Source: Apteryx mantelli (taxonomy: Eukaryota; Chordata; Aves; Apterygiformes; Apterygidae). From it: a stretch of 64,000 nt of DNA. The stretch covers positions 46,684,501 to 46,748,500 of the forward strand of contig NC_089980.1 of NCBI RefSeq assembly GCF_036417845.1. The letters run 5' to 3'. Positions 40,601 to 55,600 of the stretch are shown in pieces (the stretch's first letter is position 1; each line of letters opens with the position of its first letter). The position numbers and the translations under genes were made by a program. The notes beneath the pieces are model-generated. The model was not told the origin of the DNA and did no database searches. It saw nothing but the letters and a program-made list of their open reading frames with translations.

Positions 40601-43600
40601 CTCATAAAAAGCATACAATATGCCTGAAAAGTGAAATGAAGATGATTATCCTGAAATTTATTCTGGAAATATGATCAGGAACGAACTCCCTACATTTCAG
40701 TGGTTTTTAATGCATTTGAAAGTAAGTAATATCAATTGCATATCAGATGAAAAAGGGCTATATTTAGTGTAACTGTTAGTTCCCATTGGAAATTTCTTTT
40801 TAAACTTCACCATCAGTGAAGATGATGAAAAACCCCAAGTAATTTTCACTTATGTCTCAAAAAAAAAAGTGTTAAAATGCATGCACCTACCATCAGAGTA
40901 ATACTACCCAGAAAACAGCAAAGGTGCTAAATACCATTAAAATTAATGACTGAAGAGAGTTTTGAAATAATTGAACAAACTTCATAAAACTTCTGACATG
41001 TGGCTGTGTTTGAATGTCTAGTTTGTAAGGCACACCAAATGGAAATGGCCCATACTTGTTAATCTTATCTCCTTGAGTTTTTTTTTTTTTTTTTAATATG
41101 ACTTCAGATAGTTCATTAGCTAGCAGGAAAAGCCTGGACATGAAGTTATAATGACAACCAACCAACCCAAAATAATACTCAAATATTTTAAATGCAGCAC
41201 TAAACAAAATTAGGATGTTCAACTCAAAAATTAAGGTGCTCAACAGTTATTGAGCTATTATCTAATCATACTGTTTCGACTTTGTAACTACCTGCAGTAA
41301 GAGAATAACACCTAAATTTTAAAAGTAGGGCCACAGTTTAGTAAAGTGACCAAAACAAACAAACAAAAACAACACCCATCCCTTCATCAACAGACTTCAC
41401 ACAAATCCCATACAAGCCTGGTTTTCCAGGACTAAGTCAAGAAACAGCTGATAATATTCCTTCCTACCTTTCTCCCCTATTTTTCATTTTAAGCTTTTGT
41501 TACATACATGATTGGCTTTAAGATACAGGAAGGCAAAAAAGTCTTAAGCCAGCTAACAAAGATATAGTACAAGGTAAATTAAGTAAACAGCATGATCATC
41601 GTGAAAAAGAGCATTAGCACATTAGCTGGAAAACTGATTGGAACACTTACCAAATCAATGATAATGTTAATAAAAGGATTATCCTTATCATGGCTAGAAA
41701 GTTGGGGGGGGTATTTCTACAAAGATATATATACAGAAGTCGCTTGGGAACCAAAAATAAGAGGACTAGCATGGCTGAATATGTTCATTTTCTGAAAATA
41801 CATGATGCTTAAAAAACACTATAGATATAGGTAAATGGCTGTAATATATTATTATAATATAAAGATGGCAAGGGGAAAACAGAAACAAAACAGTACAGCT
41901 AAAACTCAACTAGAACTGAGATTAAGTAGAGTGATAAAAACTCTGTTGAGGTAGTTCTATGAATGTGTACCTATGTTCTATGAATGTGGACCTATGTATT
42001 CATGAACTGTTATACACAAACCTTGTTTGAGAAAGAGGATAATCCCCTGATTTATAACATCCTGATTCAGGAATGACTCGAGAAGAGTCATTCATCTCCT
42101 GAACACCTCAGCAGGATACTCCAGCCTCCTTCCAGGCACAGGCCTAATCAATGATGACATTTAGAGCTACTAGGCAGTTTGTAGCCTCAATGGACTTCTC
42201 AACAGAAAAAAACCCTAACCTACTCCTCTGACGCAATTACGTAAACTACAATGGGTAGGTATGCTGCTGTCTTTTGAACACCGAGTTAACAATGCATCAA
42301 ATGCAAACACATGCTCTCTCATTTTCAGGATACTGATCCAGAACTCGTCTCTTTGAAGATATCCAATGTCTGTGCAAACTCCTCTCTATACAGTCTACTT
42401 CAGAGCAGATTCATATAAAATAAATACAATTTATACTGTTGAAATGATAGCTGAATACAATAAGGTATCATTGAAATGCCACCATGTCAGAGTACCTCAG
42501 GATATCTGCCATCCAGGTACAGTAACAAAGGGCATTTTGCAATCAGTGACACAGGAGTATTACCTGGTTGCCTGACTTAAAAGTGCATTCAAGGAAATAG
42601 CAGCATTCCTGTGGCCATCTGCCTCCATACTTGCAGTACAGGAAATTCTGGCAAGTTTGTCTTCATGTCAAGTCGGCTATATCCATTACTCATTAGGAGG
42701 GAATAAAGGCTTGAATATCTTTCTGGGCTTAAGGAACAGAAGTGCTACTGTGCATTTTACCTAGTTACTGAAAATTACATTTCAAGCATTTTGCAGCATT
42801 AAAACAACAGTTCTCTTCTGCCCTAAATGGTCAGATTGCCAAGATAAAAACATTCATGTGTTCCTATTCTGCACTTTACTACTGTGATTATTATGACTAC
42901 TTGATACCAGCACAGTGTATTGTGTGTTGGATATCTTTTCTGAAATCTTTTTTTTATAGCTATCCTAAACTATAAATGGATCCAGCACTATGGACAAATA
43001 CACTACATAGGAAATCCAGAAAGCACAGTTCGCCTCAAGAACTGCAGGACTGATAAAAAGAAAATGTCGTCCTGGGACAAACTGCTCGGTCTTTACTGGA
43101 AAATAGGACAGCATGACTAAAAATCAATTCCAATAAAATGTAACAAGAGGTGTTTTCTACCACCAGTGAAGCACACAGAACAGCCTCTTCACAACAGTCC
43201 AACTTTTTGAATATTTAAACATTAAATGCCAATATTTTTAGTATGTGTGCTAAAAACCTAACAACAGCATAAACAGTAGCACTTTACCACAATAAAGAAC
43301 GCAAGTAATAAATACTACAGTTCTGAAACAAGTATTACTTTGAAATAAAGAATAAAAATCATGCTACTTAGGCATATATAACATCTACAGATACACCCAC
43401 TAAAGTTGGACTTCTGTGCTGTGTATTTCAACATTTGAACAGTCAACAAAAAGATACAAACTTACCTTTAGCTAATGTACTATATATCAATAATCTGCCT
43501 TGCATACAATCTGCTGCTTTTAACATAATGCAGTTTTCAAAGGCAAAAAGATATACAGTTCATGCATGTTTGTAGATGCTAATCTGTTTTTAGAAACATC

Positions 43601-46600
43601 AGCTCTGAATATTAGAAGGGAGAAAAAACAAACAAATCCAAAAACCAATCAAGCTCTGTTTTCCATAGCAGACATTACCTAAATCCTCAATGCTGAAGGC
43701 TGAAATGAAATATATAATATATAATATATCCTTATTTCGGGCATTAGACATTTATATATATGAAATGTACTTTAAGCATGCATTATGCCAAACCTGACTT
43801 TTATTCTTGGGTAGGAAATAAAAGCTATTATTTCAGTGCATCAGGATATCAAGTCCTGATTGTCTTAAGCTGTTGAGGAGAGAAAGAGAGACTGTAGGCT
43901 GCCTGTAGTCTTGAAGCAGGGAAAGATTACATATGTCAACATATGTATTCTGTTTTTTTCCTATTTCAGCATTTACCTTTGACCTATACATGCTATAACT
44001 GTCAATTTTCAAGATCTCAGCTCCTACCGACAGTGCAGGCAAAGAATGAGGAAAAGAGAGGATAGCCCAGCACCTGTTTCTCTCCACCTGAGTTTCCAAA
44101 TGTGTGGCGGAGGCCATTCTGTATGACATTTGAGATCCCTTCCATGCTGAAGCGCTAAAGGTAGTGAAAACATGGCAGAGAGAAAAAAAAAAGGGACAGA
44201 GAAAAGTTCAGAAGACTATTATTGAGCACTTATCAAGACTACAGAAGTAAGATGAATGACAAAAGCAAGCTGTAAGATGTATTTCAGCACATTTCTGTTC
44301 ATTTATAAAATTAGCTAAATTGTGTTTTTACATCAAGATTTAAAAATACAAAATCGTCATGTTGAAGACTCAAAATTTCTATTTTATTATTCAATTTGAC
44401 TTGCACTTTAGAAATGCTTTGAAGCTCTATAAATATATGAAGTAACATTTTTCAAAGTTTAGTTCTGAGAATGGTCTTTTTTTAAAATTAACAGTATCTC
44501 TAAAAGTATATTGCTCAAGCACTGACATTAGTTTTTCAGATTTTAAGCACCTATCAGAAACACTGTTTAGAAGCAGTCATTCTCACCTCTACCACTGAAG
44601 AATTTTATGCTTTCATGCTTCCTTCCCAATTAGCTTATAAACTATATTCCCCAATTTTTTCGTAGTATGATAAAGCATACAGAATTAGTTAATTTCAAGC
44701 TCCATTAAAATATATGGAATCCAAGTGAAGAAAAATTAATATATAATTCAACTACTGTTTTTCTTTTGCACTTTGTGATCGTTTTTGCTTGGTGGGGAAA
44801 ACATGTATAAAACAGATCCAAACAATTCTAAGGTTTTCCATGAGATACAAGATTCAGCAGCTGACAAGAACATAAAAAGAAGTCGTCGTCAAGCTACTGA
44901 CATACACACCTCAGCACACATATCTGATTGTATTTATTTTTAGGGAGAGGGAATAAAGTGTGCTGAAATACAGTATTCCTTTGCTTTTTTGAACACAATG
45001 AGGTCAGTAAATAAAGACACAGACATTCTAAAGCCATCTTAACTCTTTTAGGATATTCTATTTAAAGTAACCGGCATCTTCAAGCCCTGAATAATTTTAA
45101 TTGTTCCCCAACGTGCCCTTTTGAAATAGTAAAAACATTTTTTGAAAGTGTGCAAAAGTGGTTTACCCAAAGCCTGTATCAAGGAAAACAAATTAGAATA
45201 TCTAACTCTATTTATTAATCTTCAAATATAGTATCTATAGCAAAACTGATTTTCTTGGGATATTAAATTTAACCCTACTACCAAGCTTTGTATTTAAATG
45301 GGACTTCACTATAAAAATTTAGTTAATAGAAATTACTAAGCATTATTATTAGAACAGAAGCTTTCTCACTCTCACAAAGTTATCTGAGCATACAACTTAT
45401 AAGCACTTCTGAAAATGAGGAGTTTTTTGTTTGTTTGTTTTTTAACGGAGTACTGAAGGAATGAACTATGCATATCTATTTCTGGGTGAAGGTTTATGAA
45501 TCTGTATTTAATAACAGTGGAAGCTATTTTCAAAGGAACTACACATACTGATTATATGGGAACTAGTTTGTTCAATCCATCTGAAAAAGCAGATGATCTG
45601 ATACATATCTTGAAGCAACTGAACTTAATAATGTCCTATAATGGAACTACATATACTTTAAAGCATGAAGTTTCTAAACTTGAAACTAACCAGAACAGTT
45701 TACAAATCATTTGGCTCAAGTTTCAAAATAAAATAATTGTTTTTTGTTTTTTTTTTTTTGTTAGAATACCACTTTTTGTTTTTCCATGATTGAGAACCAA
45801 AAAGGAGTACATCTGAACTTTTCAATTTGCTCTTGCAAAGGAACGACAACTTTTTATTGTTTTTTATTTCTTTCTTAAAGTTCTGTTAAAACTTAGGTAG
45901 GTACACAAGGGATGACTTTTCATTAGGCTTGGTATAGGTTTTCAAATCTTAGTAATTTACAGAAAACTGGGAGATAAAACACTCTCATAATACCCTCCAT
46001 ATGAATATTAAGATTCACCTCAACTGGTCTTCACATCACAAAACTTTTATGACCCTGAGGGCCTGCCTTCACACAGATCTTGTAACACTTTTAGAATTCA
46101 GAGCACATATGAACTTTTATAGGTCACAAAAAAGAAATCAATTGGTCCAAGATCAGCCAGGAAGTCAGTCCTGCTTTCTTTCAGGACCCGTCTTTCAGAA
46201 AATACAGATGGGATCAGAACTACATTTGGGTTACATCACAGTTATTTAATTTTCCTAAGTTTAGACAAAGATTCCAAAGAATTAAAATTTCTTTAAAAAT
46301 GTTTATCCCTTACACTTTGAAAGATCATCTTCTGAAGTTAAACTGAAGCATTCTTTCTGGGACTTAGCCAAGACCTCCAAAAAACTGATCATATTTTCTG
46401 CATCCTATCACAGACACTTAGAAATTCTATCATTTTCAGAAGTCCTAAGGATGTGCCACTTGTTGCGAGTCTTGACCTCAAAAAAGTAATATCCCACTGA
46501 AAAATTATACTGGACAGAGAAGAAAAACAAAATTGCATCAAGAAGATAATGGCCTAATTTCTTTCATTCTCTACCTCTCTATCATTCAAACTTGGTCTAA

Positions 46601-49600
46601 AGGACTTTTTTTCCTTTTGCTGCTACGTTCTCTAAAGAATAAACCAAACTATCTCCCAGTACATTTGCATTACACTTCAATCTCACTCTTATCTCCCAGG
46701 GAGGGCAGTAACAACTTTGCTACAGGTTTCAAGAGATCCAGGGCAAGACTTTTACATCTCTCTACACAAAATCAATGTGACTAATCAATATCTACACAGC
46801 TACATCAACAAAAATGAATTTCCCGCAAGACTAATACTAGGACACACAGTACAATTCTGACAGTAAAACCAAACAGACAAATGAGTTTGCTTTGTCTTAT
46901 AATGGAGCATACACAGCAGTGCAACCAAAGACATTTTCTATAAGAGCAGCATGCTGATTCCAGGCTAAACTGCAAACAACAAAATTTCTTTTTGGAATAT
47001 GAGAAGTTATATGAACTTGTGAAAAACAAAATCTCAGTAGAAAGAGCATGAGCATTGACTGCGAATGAAGGCACAGAAGAAGGTGTAACAATATGTTGGT
47101 ATAATCTAGGAGTATTACTTTCCCATAGGGAAAAACAAAAGCTATTTTGAATGAATATACAGTTACAATGATACTCTTACCGTTCCAGGCATATGACCTC
47201 TTTCCTGTTTGCCATTTTGAGGACTACCATTTTTCAGCTTCTTTTTCTTCTTTGCTGTTTCTTTGTGCTCTCTCTGTTTATTTTGTACTTCAATGAGGAC
47301 AGAAATGAAGCTATTTTTCACTTCCTTCTCAAACTCCAACTCATCTCGTAATGCCAACTGCTGTACCAGTTCCTCAGAATAATCCTTAATGGCAGTCTCA
47401 ATTTCTTCTAGCAGTTCATTTAACTCGGCAACAGACAATCTTTTTACTCCTATAAATAGTTCATATAAAAGCAATCTGTCAGGATTTTAAGCGTGAGAAT
47501 ACTTGCAGGAATTACAAGAAAAAAAGTGCTCTGAAATTTTTCAAAACAAAAATTCAATTCTAAAACTACAAAACACAAAACAATTCTCCTAAAGGAGAAA
47601 ACTCATCACAAAGGAAACTAGATTAATAATCAGAAGACTTAAACATTTTGCTTGTTTCTGAGAAGTCTGAGATAATCTGCAAACACAAAGAGCATGTTGT
47701 ACTTAAGGAAGCTGAGGTAAGCGTTCACCTTACAATACTGACAGCTCTGTTAACTATTACCTTCCATCTAAACTCCCTTTCAAAATAAAAGATCCCCATA
47801 TTTTCTGACAAAACAATCAATCTTGTGACATCTCTGGAATCCCTGAATGTTTAACATGCAATAATACAGAAACGACACACACTCTACATGTGAAGGAATC
47901 TTCTTAGGGATATTGGTAAGGTGTACATACACATTAATAAAAGCTTGTATCAAGCTTTTATGATAAGCTTTTCAGATGCATTTAATAGAAAAGAAAACTC
48001 CAATTTTTTTTGTCTGGAGATTGTAGTCAAAAGCATGGCCTTGTATCACCTGAAATGAGGGCCTAGATCAAAAGCAGCCGACATGGTCAAAGCTACACCT
48101 GATGCCTGTAAAATGAGAGTTTGAAAAACGAAACAAACCCTCCTGAGTTGCATTTTAAAGGTGCTATCATTATGTACTACAGACAGTGAAATTATGACCA
48201 AGAAGAATGCGCTGAGGCTTGCTTGGGTTAAAAATGAGAAAGTTCTTTGAGGCTACTTTCTATTCTAGAATTCACTTCTTTAATTAAGTGTGAAAGAGCT
48301 TGTTTAGGTTTGCCAAAGAATATTTTTTTCATTGGCATTTGAGAAATGTATACTCCCAAAGACCTGGTTACACTGAAGATTATAATCTACTTAAGGAGAT
48401 CGTACAGATGGTTGTAATTAGTTGGTTATATTCAATTAGTCCAGTAAATTCTATTTGTTACAAAATTGTTATACGGGAAATTCCATGGACAAACGCTGGA
48501 AAATACAGATAAGCTTACAAACTATTATAAAACATAGCTCTCAGAAGCATCAAAAGGTAACAGATGGAACATGATTTCATCCCTTAAATTACATCAGGGA
48601 AAACTGGTTGGAGAAAGCTCCTTTTCACTTATTTACTAAAGCAGAAGCAGTGAAACTTGTTAAGGTAATTCTCTGGTAAGGAGCCACAATTATCTTCAAA
48701 GTAGTTTAAGCCTTAAACTCTGTTACAATGTAACAGGATAGGATGCTTAAGGCTCTAAATTTCAAATAATTTGAACTGTCTGCTGCCTGTACTGTTGCCT
48801 AAACTATTCTAAACATGCAGCAGGTGGGTTGTGGCTTCTGTTTGTAACACAGCATTTTGGCTGTGTGACAGTCATTGCAGAGCATGGTAGGTCTCACCAC
48901 AGCAGTAACTTTTTGCAAATTCAACTCTGATTGCCAGCACTAGCAAACAGCAATATCAGCTCAAACATAAAAGGTGGGGACGTAGAAAGATAAACTCAAT
49001 GACAAGATTATCTGGTGCTCTGTGGGTTCAAGTAGCAGAATACGCCTTACAGTCTGTAAAACTCAGCATACTCTGTGGTAAAGATTAATGTGAGCAAATG
49101 CAATACACATTCAGTAGGCAGGACAGTCTTAAAAACATTTCTCTTCACTTTTAGCATGCATAAATTGGACCACTCGTTTGACTGTTTGAAAGAACTAGAG
49201 AGAGCATCAGGGAGTCCCAACACTTAAGAACCAGTTGAAGAGCCTAAAAAGCAATTGTTCAAAAAAGACAGAGCACCCCATTGTAATCCTCGCTTGTTTA
49301 TGATAGACACGTTGGTACAATCATAGCCTACAAAAGGGCAACACAGGAACTACTCACCTGATGCACTGAATGAGGACAGAGTGATTCAAATGTAGAAGAC
49401 TATATGGACTATACCTTAGGCGTGTAGGTTAAAGGACTCATCTGTGGAACCAGAATTATGACCGTTTTTATTTCTGGAATGTTTTAATACAAGTCTTTTC
49501 CTTTTTTACCTTTGATTTCCTGCTCTCAGTCCTAAAGAATAACAGCTCTGACTTGTCCTACAAAAGCCAGAGTAAGCTTTGTGCAAAAACTCTCCATAAA

Positions 49601-52600
49601 ACAGTGATCTGAAAGACGTGAAAACAGATCCTGAGGAAATGGTGAAGCAAAGTTAGACTATCTGCCAATGTAATTCAAGGCATCAGTTGGTCAAGACTGA
49701 CCTTTCAGCCATAAAGATGCAACAAAGATGAACTCCTAAGGCAAAGTAAAATAAATATGAAATGAAATACAAAGCAAGCTTGATTAGCTCAAAACCTAAG
49801 AGCATACGGAACTGTCAGAAAAGCAGGAGACCCGCTGGAACAAGCTACACTTTGCTTTCACATTCCTGAAATATATGTTTTGAGACAGCTAAGAGACCAA
49901 GCATTAAAATGGAATCTCTATAAATCCGAAAGGTAGCAGAAACTGTAGGTCATGTCACAGAAGGTCAGTCTTCTGCATCATCTGTAGAACTTATTGCTGG
50001 GCCAGACTACAGCCAAGAAAGCACCAAACTTCCTAAGACGGACCAAAGTAGGAAGGTCTGATAGCAGATACTTTGTGTCACAGGTTAGTTAACTACAAGC
50101 TTCTTTTTAATATAATTCAGCATATTATAATTAAACAATAAACGTAAATTCTCCTTTCCTTTTGTATAAGAAAGGACAGATGTTTCTCCTTAGACTAGAA
50201 AATGCAAAGTTTTTTTTTTTTTTCCAAACAGTTTAAGCTTTTTGAAGAGGAATGGAAGGGGAGGGGAGAGAAATGGTCAAGGCGCTTACATAGAAAAAGC
50301 AATAGTTTCCTTATTTCTGTGTTACTGTGGATCAAGACAAGTTGCAGTGACTGAAAACTCAAAGAAAAGAAAACTATCATCAAAGAAAAACCATTTTCTT
50401 CATTTACTCCATAGCTTTCCAAGAGCTTTAGCTGATCTCCCTTATCAGAAATAGCATATACCCTCAATAAGTATCTTACAGTTAGTATAGAACATATAAA
50501 TTAATAGTTTAATAAATGACATATCACATTATCTATGAAGGGACTCCTTTCCAATGAATCAAGCTTTAGCATATTTGATTTTAAATCCTATAAAGTTTTA
50601 TTTTTATTCTAAGGCGTATCAGTTAACGAAGGCGTGTTTTGTATTTATGCTTTAACTATAGCTTACCTTTCAAGGTACTTTGAAAATATTTTTGAATGCA
50701 AGTATTTCATAAGTAAGACTTGTTACGAATTAAGTACATGGAAAATGTACCCATGAAACTATTTTCAATAAGCATAAGAAGAAAATGTTAAAGAAATACC
50801 ACTTACTTTCTTCATAACTGTTGTTCGTACTGGATCTCTTGAGTGTCTGAATTTCCTGGGAAAGTATGGAGAGCCGATCTGATTGGGTGGGTGTTTCATC
50901 ATCTTCTGGATCAGGTGATTCTTGCATCATCTCCTCTATTTCTTCAATCACCTTCAGAAAAAATGAAACCCTTATGAAACCCTCACTGCATGAGCAAAAG
51001 CATCCTGCAATTTGAAGTGATTCTGTTGAGAGCTTAAGTTTACTTTCTTTCAACTAGTGCAGATGCTGCAAGGTGGAACTAATGCTGAGACTGGATTCAG
51101 GAGGATCAACATAAAAACCATATTGACATTTCCTCCCTTCCTTTCTCCCCTCATACTCTGAAAATGAACCTATCTTGTTAAGATAAATTGGTGATCTCAA
51201 AGCAAGCAATGTGTTGAAACCACAGTTATTTCCGTATGAAGGTACATATGGTCCTGCTCAAGACAATTGATCTAAAGAATGGGCTTGAATACCTTTCTTG
51301 AATATTTAATTGAAGGAAAAAAAAAACAAAAAACAAAGTCAATTAAAAAAAACTATTTTTTAATTTCTCTACACTTCTCTAAGGAGAACTACTTTATCCT
51401 TCTATAGATACTTTGCTATATATAGAACAAAGATGATCGTAAAGAAAGTCACCCAAAGACATTTAGCAGAAATGGAATTCTGTGCTCTTAGGTCTTTAAA
51501 ATCTTTTTTGACTATTTTTCTCTGCATCTTCTCCAATTTGGCAACATGTTCCTGTTAATCAGGCACCTAGACCAGAATGCAAGATTCCCATGATGTGATT
51601 TACAAAAGCAGTACTAATACCTTCCAGAGCAATCAGACTCCCTCTGCCCCTTTTTGTTACTATACTATATGGCATATTGTATTTGTTCATTCAGATCTGT
51701 ATTAGCTTATCGTCATCTCATAACTATTTTATCATTATTATGAAGTTATCTACAAACGATTACAGACAAGAATACAATGATAGACAAAAGAAGGCCTGAA
51801 TAACTTGAAATTCTACTGCGCTTGTGTGAAGGGAAGTTTTATGGATCTCCTGCAAGTTGAAGCTGATATTCATCTCTGGGCATAAGATCTGAGCTAGATA
51901 AAAAGTATGAGAACAGAAATCTATAGAACAGAAATGCATAAAGGGCTTATTTTTCATTACAGAAATGATCATATTTCCACAGGCTAAGCTATTAGTTGAG
52001 TAGCTGAATAAATAACAGATCTGCATTTGCAGATTTAAAGGCTGTAGACATTGCTGAGATCCATCTTGCAGTCAAAAAGAGCTGAGGCAGTTCAAGCTAT
52101 CCTGTCTCTTGTACTCTCAATGAACATGCTCATCAGAGTTCACAGGTAACCATTAAAACAACAACAAAAAAATACACTCTTACATTTGCTTACTAATGCA
52201 GGATCTTAATGGACAGTCATTAACTTTACTCAGCAGAGCAATTTTATAGAGAACTTAAGTAAATCCATGGCTTTAGAACAGAAGCCTTTATATACCAAAT
52301 AACTTCAAAGCTTAATAGCAGAACTGTTGATCTGCTCTAATATTAGGCAAAATTTCCAAGGACTTTTCACTAATCACAAAGACATATGAAGAAGCAAGAG
52401 TTAAATGTCTATGCTGTCACATCTGAAAACACCCCAAACTCTAGAGTAATACTAACATTCTGAAAATATTTTTGCTACTTAACATGCATATTTAATCTAG
52501 TAGTATTTCTAACTAATTCATGGTAAGAAGCAACCAAAAAAAACTGAAGTGGAGAACTGATGTAAAAAGATTTCAAAGACCCTGACTATCAACCTCATCT

Positions 52601-55600
52601 GAAGCACTGGAACACTATTTTCAGAACCAAACCTGAACGATGTAGTAATATTGCATACATTATTACATGCCTTTAAATTAAAAAAGCGAGAGAGAGAAGC
52701 TTAGCTATTGTAAAGATTTGTAAGGATTTGTAAATAGCAAGGAAGAATAAAAAATAGTTACAGACTAAAAGGAAATATAACAACACTCTTTCTGCTGAAC
52801 ACTTTACCTGTTCTGCTGTGAACAGTGGTTCATCATTGATGCAGGAAACAATGATAGAATGCATATCCAACTGTTCTCTCAGCTCTTCATCATCTGACAG
52901 GTCAAGATTCAAGTTGTCATTTACCTGGGAAGCATGCATATAAATAAAACAGAAGAGGAACTAATATTAAGTTTTAAGAAAGAGACAGGTTCCTTGCCCA
53001 TAACAACAGAATCAAATAATTCCTGCTGTGAAGTACCTGAAAGTTGAAGTGCCTTAACAACCGAAACCAGAACTGTAATTGGAGAAAGTTAAGATATCTG
53101 TTACTCTTTAAAGATAAAAACCTGCAGGATATAAAAACCATGTACACAATGATACACAGATATCCGCTGGGAAGGTAGTCAATACAATATAGATATTTAA
53201 ATCAGGCTACTGTCTTAAATGAAGATAGATACAGATCAATCAGTGTGGGGTGAAAGCCTACACAGAATATTTAATACATAAATTTTATTTTACTAGCTTT
53301 TATATTATTACTTCTTTGCATAATGAAGGACATGAAAAATGTTTTTTAAAAAACATAAAATGGGTAAAATGGTATCTGCCCCAATTACAAAAAAATGAAA
53401 ACTTTGTTAAAGATCTGGCTTAAAAAAAAAAAGTGCAACACTCTTCCCGCACATGTACCAACAAATTACATTTATACTTCAAATATAAAGATGTACTTAT
53501 AGTCTGAAAGTCTTGAATTCACTGAATAAACCCAAAAATATAAGTCCCCTCCTTTATCAGTTAGGTTTATTTTATTCTCACACACTGATATACTCTAGTT
53601 TATTTACTGTTTATTTACTATTTGCTTTTTCAGCACTTTGTCTGTTATCAGACTGCAGCCAAACCAACACAGAAAAGCTAAATTAATCTAGTAATACAAA
53701 CGTCAATCTTAAAAACAATATACAGAAAAAACAGAGAAAAAGCCCATCCCCTCCAACCTCTGAAAGCTCCAACCGCCCACCTGTTGCCATTTTGAGTTCA
53801 ATTGTTTAGCTAATTTTTGGACTAATTTCCAAACTTTAAAACTAGCTATATAAAGTCCACTATATAAAGTTTTATTTTTTTTTCCCTGTGTAATTCCTCC
53901 AATCTTCCCAGTTTCCTTGGAAACTTGCATAGTTTTCTGATTCATTTTGGAGACGCTATTGAAATCCCCAGATAGCTAGTCTATCATAGACCACATTTAG
54001 AGGAACCCATACAATTTCTATTTCTTCAGACATAAGGAGGAAGTCAGATGTCCATGTTTTTCCAGAATCTGAACTTCAATAACCATGCAGTGATAGGGCT
54101 CAATGAAAAATATCTGTTCGCCTACCATGCAGATATAGTTTTGACAGTTCTTAATGTCTGCAGTCCTCAAATGGTTTTCCATTTATACAAGATTATGTCA
54201 ACATCTATGAGACAGTAAGCGAGGATAACAACTTATCTAAAAAGAGGCCAGCTTCCCTTCTTACCTCCACAAGAAACAACATTCTGAGAGACTATCAGAA
54301 CATATTCTGATAACTTACGCTAATAAATTACCTAAAACAGCCCAAGATAAAGCTGATGCCAAAAGGATCACCTGGCCTTCTATTCACACTCCATGCCTAC
54401 TCACTGTGCTGGCAATATGGGTGTCTGAACCTGCTTAATAGATCAACTCAGGGAATGGCCTGGTTAAAACTAATGTAACAATAAATATGATAAACAATTG
54501 CACAATCCTGTTCATTGTACCACTGTCAAACACTTCCACTCAACTACTACTTTCAGCGTCAGAGCCACATAAAAGTATTCACAGATCTGTAATGTGAAGC
54601 AACAAAGATTAGATAATCAACCTAATTAAACTTGCATTTTTTCCCCTCAAAAAACAGGGAGAGAAATATTTCAAGCACAAGTCCAATGGCACATTATTAG
54701 TTTCAAATGCATCAAGGAAGTGTTGCTTAGGTGTTAGTATTCATTGTAGAGAAAGCTAAAACAAGCTACTAGCTGGACCATATGTGCTGTCACATATCCA
54801 GAAATACTGCTGAAGCACAGAGAAGTAGAAAAAAATGTGTCGAATGCTCCCAAACAGATGGGCTTTACACATCAAAAGGCACACCAGGTGGAGTGAAAGC
54901 TGAAGGAACTTGAGATATGTTTAATCCATTAATTGATTTTCCTCTGCTGGCAACATACCTAAGATTCTTTCTAATTCAGCAACACCACATTTCTTTGCAG
55001 TTCATTCATAGCTGTCTGTAAACAACTTACAAAAACTATATTAAACATATTTCCAATATCATATCTAGTTCCTTATCAAGAAATCCATCAGTCTTCTGGT
55101 TCATCTTTTCAGTCACAGAACAAGGGAGTAACTGTTTTTACTTTAATGTAAGGATTGAATGACTCTATATCCACTTATAAAATATGAACAAACACTAAAT
55201 TAATAAAAATTAGAATAAATACAAGTCAAATTCAAGATAAAAATCATCAGACCCAAATAGAGAAAGAGTTCCAGATTGTCGTCATCTCCTGCAGAAGAAA
55301 ATAAGTTTTTTTTCAGGTATCCTTTTCACCAGGACAATTTTTGTTTCTGTCATAGTAAAAAAGTAGCTGTGGATTACTTAATGGATGGTAAAAGTCTAAG
55401 CATTCGTTTATTCTCAGGTTTCACACACACACACATTTTTAGAATACAACAAAACTTCAGTATGTTTAAAAGAAACAACCCATTTACTCAGAAGACTTTG
55501 GATACTAGAATTCCTCCTAGCTTTTCTTCCTAAGTGTTTTAATTCACTTTACAGAAGATCAGAGGACAACCATTTCTTCAAACCTCTGTGAAACTTTTCA

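Larger units (their letters stand above)
28682..47180 (-). other. FEZ2: FEZ2 introns 5, 6, 7 and 8
   Basis: Intron 5 is 44155-47180 (3.0 kb), intron 6 is 38135-44073 (5.9 kb), intron 7 is 33849-38058 (4.2 kb) and intron 8 is 28682-33782 (5.1 kb). They are AT-rich and hold little recognisable repeat: a CR1-like 3' fragment at about 37200-37290, a 21-bp tandem duplication at 41956-41997, and an AT-rich run at 43708-43731. No nested gene is recognised. Confidence 0.8.
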
